Shown: positions 58,904 through 64,000 of the stretch, in pieces
Layout of the letters: every line of letters begins with the position of its first letter
Position numbering within the stretch: position 1 is the first letter of the stretch
Position numbers and translations under genes: made by a program
Notes under the pieces: model-generated
Seen by the model: the letters and a program-made list of their open reading frames with translations, nothing else
Told to the model about the DNA's origin: nothing
The model's database searches: none
NCBI GenBank assembly: GCA_910589415.1
Contig: OU342630.1
Span: 82,270,186-82,334,185 of the forward strand
Length of the DNA stretch: 64,000 nucleotides
Direction of reading: 5' to 3'
DNA from: Malachius bipustulatus
Lineage: Eukaryota > Arthropoda > Insecta > Coleoptera > Melyridae

Positions 58904-59155
58904 TATAGAAGGTTCGTGGATCGTTAATAAAACTTTACTTCTTTATTATACTGATTATTATTAGAGTAAAACAATTAAAATACAATATGGAACTTGTTAG
59001 CACATTCTTCATACTTCCATGGCTTCCATTACATTTTCTATTCTACATTGCTTACTTACTCCATCTAACGGAGTCATCCACAAAATAATATGACAGAATT
59101 ACAGAATGCTAATTTTACAGAATTGAAATAATAATAAAGATAGAGATCTACAATA
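58904..59155 (-). repeat. 5' LTR of the copia element
   Basis: It is 252 bp and matches the 3' LTR at all but one position. The outer end meets the target duplication GTTAC; the inner end meets the primer-binding site. Confidence 0.95.
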
Positions 59156-59165
59156 GTTACAACCT

Positions 59166-59612
59166 ACTGCATGGAACAATTCCTATATATAAAAAGAATG
59201 TTTGAATAAAAATAGTGGGAACTTATTGGGCAGCAGTTATTATTCACATATTCAAAAAATGTTATGTTGTGTCTGGCTACTGCCGAGGCTAAGACAAAAT
59301 AGGAAAACAAACAAAATTATTTCCATGAATCAACTTTATTTAAAGAAAAAAATTATTTTCAATATCTTTTTTTGTCTATAACATCAACCAAGTAGGCGTG
59401 AAGAACCTATGCAGAGCTGCAGAGTCTTTTTTATCATAAACCTATCTTTTAGCAGTTACCATAAAACTTTTTAATAAATGGTAAGTACAGTTTTCACTCT
59501 TTTCTTTTGCCCTTCTATAAATACTCCTCTATAAATGCATACTCCCCCTCCTCTATAAATACACATTTGGAGCCGCCCCTGGCAAGGTGTACTGTAATAA
59601 TACAGGGTGTTT
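59166..59612. other. Intergenic sequence, no gene seen
   Basis: No coding sequence is visible. It contains repeated 'ctataaatac' phrases (59515-59570) and a 'tacagggtg' motif at 59601, immediately before the GAATATTC-rich element. Confidence 0.45.
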
Positions 59613-60696
59613 CCCATACAGCACAAAACATTCTAAGAATATTCTATTTAGGTACAAATATACCAATTTAAGAATATTCTACCAGAATATTCTTAGAATA
59701 TTCATAGCATATTAACAAACGAATGAGAATATTCTATTTAAGTGACAAATATACCAACTTAAGAATATTCTTTAAAAATATTCTTGGAACATTCACAGAA
59801 TGCGTGCGCAGGTTAGGAATAGTTCCTTTGTTGAGGTTGGGCAACATGTGACAATAAGGGACATGGGCAATGCAAACTGCTGCCAGACGACGAACAGCAT
59901 TGCATTATTGTGACAATAATACTATAACAATAATAAAGTTTTTTGTGTGTGTATGTATTGTGTTTTTGTAATCTGAATGTGTTCATTCTGATCCATCAAA
60001 CAGAAACAATAAGAGAATTATTGGTAAGTATCTATCTATACATGCATCTAAAAGTGTCTTTATTACCACAAAGTTATTGAGGTTAATAAATCATTAATAG
60101 TTGTTGTTGACATTGTACATCGCATTATCGCATTACCAGAATCCCGGTGCAGATTCTCATGAAAAACTTTATTCTTTACAGGCGCAGTAGCAAAAATACA
60201 AAAGAGCAAAACCATATAGCAGATGTAGAAGTTGACTTACCTATATAAAATTTATAGGTGGTCAAGACCAAAGTTAGAAGGGGTGCAAAACGAGCATGAT
60301 GGATGAATAATATGTTTATGTTATATGTTGATGTTACTTTAAAATAAAATTAATACATTGTGAAATTGTTTTTCAAGCTAAATCTGTAATTAATTTAACC
60401 TAATATCCAAATGCATTTTTACAGATTTTAGAATATACCCAGAATATACAATTGAACATTCTTTTTATATTCTCAAAATATTCTATAAACATTCTTTTTA
60501 TGTGCTCAAAATATTCTATGAACATTCTTTGTTATGTTCTAAGAACGTTCTAAGAATATCTAAAACAGTCTACTTTGCATGTTCATAGAACGTTCCTAGA
60601 ATATTCCAATCATCATTTTAGTACATTCTGAGAATATTCAAATATTCTTGGAGAATATTCTATGAATGTGAATAGAACATTCTTGTGCTGTATGGG
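59613..60696. mobile_element. 1.1-kb element rich in GAATATTC palindromes, with inverted ends
   Basis: The ends are perfect 14-bp inverted repeats (cccatacagcacaa at 59613 and ttgtgctgtatggg ending 60696). The outer 200 bases at the left and 270 at the right are packed with the palindrome aGAATATTCt and variants (GAACATTC, GAACGTTC, AATATTCT). The middle (about 59815-60410) is ordinary AT-rich sequence without a reading frame. GAAnnTTC is the core of heat-shock factor sites. It looks like a non-autonomous DNA transposon; the superfamily is unknown and I could not settle the target duplication. Confidence 0.7.
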
Positions 60697-61528
60697 TTGG
60701 TGGCTTCACAATGCCCAGGTAAGAAATCTGTCTGCTGCTACTTTATTTAATTAAAGTTGTTCGAAAACAAATCCGTTTTGGAGTAGGCCCTGACACAAAG
60801 TGGTTTGTCTTAACTTAATCCACTCTTTACAACTGACAGCTCTTGATTTTGCTAGGTTAGGGCAGTTGTCAAAATATTCAAGACAGTTAATAAAATAGGC
60901 ACTCACTTTATATTATAGACATTTTTATAAGACATATTCATTTAAGGATTCTCCTGGACACATTTTATTATACGGTTTCTCACTACACTAAAGGCACTCT
61001 GTAACTGTTCGCCTGGTGTATCGTTTATCTCCACGAACTTCTCTCGATTTCCTGACTTGACTTCGTTAACCAGTCTCACACAAAATATCGATCCCTTTTT
61101 GTAAGCCCTTTTATGCCAAGAATCACCAAATTGGTATATTTTCCATCTACGATACCTTTTCTAGAAACGGCCACAGAAATCTGCCCGTCAACTTAATGAG
61201 CGTTTATAATACTGGCTGTAAGAGTTATTTATTTAAATCAAATATTATCAAATTTCTGTTTTCTTTCCACTATTTCACGCCGAGTCGACGTCTTCAAAGT
61301 ACAAAGACATCTTTTATCACTGTATCTCATGCAGTCCCACAGCATCGGCCAGGCAATAAATTACTGGTCGGTGAAAATACAAGAAATGGTCCAATAATGG
61401 CAGTTTACGAAACCAAAATTATTTACCTCACAGTTAAAACCTTGGTTCCCTTTTACAACAAAAAGGTGGAAATCATATCTTTACTAGGTCAATAGGTCAG
61501 CTTAGGGGTACTCTTTCTAAATTTGTGC

Positions 61529-61564
<36 letters not shown>

Positions 61565-62384
61565 TGTCTTTATTCCACAAAATTCCACATACAAAATAGA
61601 TATCCATGCAAAAGGAAAAAAAATCAAATTAGTGGATAAGGCGAAGGCCAGATAGCATATCAAGAATTGATATGCCCCTGCTCTCCTTGACCTTGATTCA
61701 AATGCCAATTTATATTGTAAATCATTAAACAGCGTTTCTATCAAAAGTAAATAAATGTAAGAAAGACTCCAACGTTTTCATATATTCTATCAAATATTAT
61801 TCTAAGCAAAAAGAAAAACAAAATATTCATCCTGTACGTATACAATACAACAAATATTACAGTTACAGATAATACAAGTAAAAAGCAAAAACACAACTAT
61901 GTGTAACAAAAGTGCCATCCAAAAGTGCGAGCGCCCACCCAAAATGAGGCTGCAAATATTCAAGCAAATAGGTACTACTTATGTAAGCTGTGCACACTGC
62001 CTCCGAAACAACTCCCCAGTGAATTTCTTTTTAAAGTTTCCATCAGTCATGCCCTTCAAAACGTCAGAGGGATTTTTATGGGATGACTACAAAACAAAGT
62101 TGGTCCACCTGGTCTGATCATTGAGTTTGTGGCTATGATGATCTTGATAGAGAGCTCCGGATTGCTTTTATGAATCGGCTGTTCTTTTGAAGCTGGTGGT
62201 AACTTTAGATGATGACTTGGGAGCAACGCATTGCTTCAGCAATTCAATTTCTGCTAACCGCGTCCGCTGGTTCAATTCTTTGCCTATCAATAGGTGTGTT
62301 TTTTTTTTAGAAAAAAAAAACCCTTCCCATAAAAATATCTGTAAAACAGGCTTAGGTTAGCTACTTTTCTTCGATGTTCAAGAC
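60697..62384. other. Intergenic, repeat debris
   Basis: No gene is supported. A relative of the MITE at 29518-29737 lies at 61170-61215. At 61530-61562 an (ATA)n run followed by 'catgtctttattccacaaa' looks, on the - strand, like the 3' end and microsatellite tail of a non-LTR retroposon. Confidence 0.45.
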
Positions 62385-63055
62385 TATCTAGATGTTTTGT
62401 CAAAGGGTATGTTTATGAGCTGAGCTCCAAACATGTGAGCAGTACTCCAAGGATGGTAGTATTTGAGCCTTGTATAAGAGGAGAAGCTGTTCAGACGTAT
62501 AAAATTTCCTTGTGCGGAGCAGTGTTCCAAGTTTTTCAGAAGCGCTCTTCGCCAAACCCGCAACATTAAGCATGCCAAGGCACGTTCGCTCCGACGCAAG
62601 CAAACGAAGAGATGACGATGGAAGAAGGTGCCCTGCCATTACCACATCTGGCTCCACAACGTTGACTTTTTTGGAGAAGATCACCGACTGTGTCTTCCCA
62701 GCATTAAACTGCACCTGATTTCTATCGCCCCAAGCAAGAATCTATTGTAGATCTTTGATAAGTATTGAGACTTCTTGCTTTCTGCGAAAATGTACGTCGA
62801 TGGGCGAAGTTCGCGCATCTAAGGTATATGAAGATATAAGTGTACTGTCATCGGCCAAAATTTTGCCAAAACAATCCCCCATGCCAGACACGATCAAAAG
62901 CCCTAGAGATATCAAGCGCAATTCCCCATGATGTTCGACTGTGCTGCTCCACAATTCCGTTACGTAGGTGACGAGGTCTCCATCAGTAGATCTCTGTTCG
63001 CGAAAGCCGTACTGGCGGTCGTTGATTACATTAGCTCCTTCCAAGTACTTTAAAA
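62385..63055 (-). pseudogene. Non-LTR retrotransposon reverse transcriptase, internally deleted
   Basis: On the - strand one frame (63044-62742) reads NDRQYGFREQRST, then a disrupted stretch, then ADDSTLISSYTLDA, the (F)ADD active-site box. The second frame (62714-62400) reads QFNAGKTQSVIFSKKVNV, then ASEKLGTLLRTRKFYTSEQL, LLLYKAQILPSLEYCSHVW. This is the jockey/CR1-type LINE pattern. The usual block between the YGFR box and the FADD box (palm motifs and VPQG) is missing, and a frameshift separates the two parts, so it is dead. Fragments at 47160-47420 and perhaps 950-1215 belong to similar elements. Confidence 0.78.
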
Positions 63056-63140
63056 GTACTTTAAAACTTTACTTGCAGATTGATCTCAATCACTTGTTAA
63101 CTCATCAACTTTTTGATCTTGCAGTGAAAAATTTTTTATC

Positions 63141-63381
63141 CGTAAACCGATTTTCAAAATCTAGTGCTCATGTTTAAGATAAAACTCTATAAGAACATGC
63201 GAGAATGATGAACCACTGGAGAAAAATGTTCAAAATACAGGTTAATAATAACTAAATAACCCAAATCTGAAGAATACCAGATTTTTTTATCCATTCAGAT
63301 TTGGGTTACTTACTACAACCCTGTATTTCAAATTTTTGTCTCTAGTCGAATTTTGTCTCATTATTTTGAAAATCGGTGTAC
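63141..63381. mobile_element. Hairpin-type MITE, about 240 bp
   Basis: The sequence is nested-palindromic. 'aaaccgattttcaaaat' at the left matches the complement of 'attttgaaaatcggtgta' at the right. Nearer the centre 'aaatacaggttaataa' and 'aacccaaatctgaa' face 'ttcagatttgggtta' and 'ccctgtattt'. No coding capacity. Confidence 0.6.
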
Positions 63382-64000
63382 AGGTAACAAATAAAGATCA
63401 AAATTATAAAACTGTTTTGAGTTATGATATGAGGTCCATCTTCATGCTCTTTATATTGAAATCCAGAAAAAAAATTCTAAAGTGGGATCAAGCCGAAGCT
63501 TCAGGATGCACCACCCCTTAGAAACTTTCTGTGAAGCATTATTTGTTTTTAAATAAGCTTTACTGAGCACAGCTTTTTAAATAAGCTTTTTAAATAAGAT
63601 TTACTGATAAGCACAGGATTGAACTAGCGAAAGCTCTAAGCAGAAATTGAATTGCTCGAAGCAATTCAAAGTTTATCAGCACCAAATTTAGCTCTCATTG
63701 TTTTCCGTGTTACACTTCAAACTGTAAATTTAGTCCTGACCTGATCAGAATCTGACTACCGTGAGGACCAAATTTTATTGTAGTTTGAAAATTACATTTG
63801 CATCCCTCTAGCGCTCAGAATCACTTCTGAAAAATTTAATAGTACAAGATTTTTCTTGAATTTAGGGGAAACAAATTTTTGTTGGGTTACCCTGTTCTAT
63901 AAGATCATATTACAAGTTGTAAATTTACAGTTGGAACTGTAAATAATTATGAAAAAAAAAAAATGACGGAAAATAATGGCAGCTCAGAGCTACGCTACTA
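63382..64000. other. Right edge of window, no gene seen
   Basis: AT-rich sequence. Short duplicated phrases occur ('taaataagctttt' and 'tttaaataagattta', 63550-63605; 'ctgtaaatt' and 'gtaaatttacag', 63720-63930). No supported gene. Confidence 0.45.

Larger units (their letters stand above)
54475..59155 (-). mobile_element. Full-length Ty1/copia LTR retrotransposon, 4,681 bp
   Basis: Two 252-bp LTRs (54475-54726 and 58904-59155) differ at one base (G at 54631, T at 59060). A 5-bp target duplication GTTAC flanks the element (54470-54474 and 59156-59160). Reading on the - strand, the 5' LTR is followed at once by the primer-binding site, the gag-pol frame (58805-54855), a polypurine tract and the 3' LTR. 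All parts expected of an autonomous copia element are present and undamaged. The near-identical LTRs indicate a recent insertion, and present-day activity is possible. Confidence 0.96.
53668..59161 (-). mobile_element. Solo LTR (family 1, copy 2), interrupted by a copia element
   Basis: It starts tgaaacgaactatt and would end gtacgttaca. The last base lies beyond the copia insertion, at 59161. Target duplication ACCT is at 53664-53667 and 59162-59165. Without copia (54475-59155) and its extra GTTAC (59156-59160) the LTR is 808 bp, shorter than copy 1 (1,157 bp), partly because its minisatellite is smaller. Shared blocks include 'gtcgctagtccaagagggtc', 'gaacaacag' before 'actcttta', and 'actcactcactgcgcgcgcc'. 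AATAAA on the - strand is at 53812-53807. Confidence 0.85.

Overview
This window looks like a piece of an AT-rich insect nuclear genome. The host genes have short exons with GT-AG introns, nearly all remaining space is filled by transposable elements, and the host proteins resemble animal families. I cannot name the species; an arthropod is well supported and anything narrower would be a guess.

Host genes. (1) A methanethiol oxidase / selenium-binding protein 1 gene on the + strand (3473-9626, eight coding exons, N-terminal exon not located). (2) Three sodium-coupled SLC5-family transporter genes on the - strand: A (9987-13236, 564 aa), B (27785-38470, 614 aa) and C (44519-53085, 615 aa). I could assemble each of the three completely from eight exons with consistent phases. 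Exons 2 to 6 have exactly the same lengths in all three (278, 223, 141, 219 and 271 bases), so this is a tandem family; B and C are the younger pair. No shared pathway links the oxidase to the transporters; their 3' ends simply converge about 360 bases apart.

Mobile DNA. The best-preserved element is a 4,681-bp Ty1/copia retrotransposon (54475-59155, - strand). It has one uninterrupted 1,316-codon gag-pol frame, 252-bp LTRs differing at one base, a primer-binding site matching the anticodon arm of initiator tRNA-Met, a polypurine tract and 5-bp target duplications. It is inserted one base from the end of an older solo LTR, which has its own 4-bp target duplication. A sister solo LTR lies in intron 3 of gene B; both carry a tandem repeat of about 17 bp. 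Many other elements are foldback or MITE-like, several with TA-flanked CAGGGTG/CACCCTG ends. One keeps the C-terminus of a mariner/Tc1-type transposase, another is packed with GAATATTC heat-shock-element-like palindromes. Decayed non-LTR reverse transcriptase and an integrase pseudogene are also present.

Layout: 1-3472 repeats and LINE debris; 3473-9626 oxidase gene with a 1.7-kb palindrome in its large intron; 9987-13236 transporter A; 13237-27784 intergenic repeats including a foldback element, a 647-bp-period duplication and a 71-bp tandem array; 27785-38470 transporter B with LTR and MITE insertions; 38471-44518 intergenic; 44519-53085 transporter C with repeat-filled introns; 53668-59165 nested solo LTR and copia; 59166-64000 repeats and LINE pseudogene. 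No RNA gene, CRISPR array or prokaryotic feature was seen.
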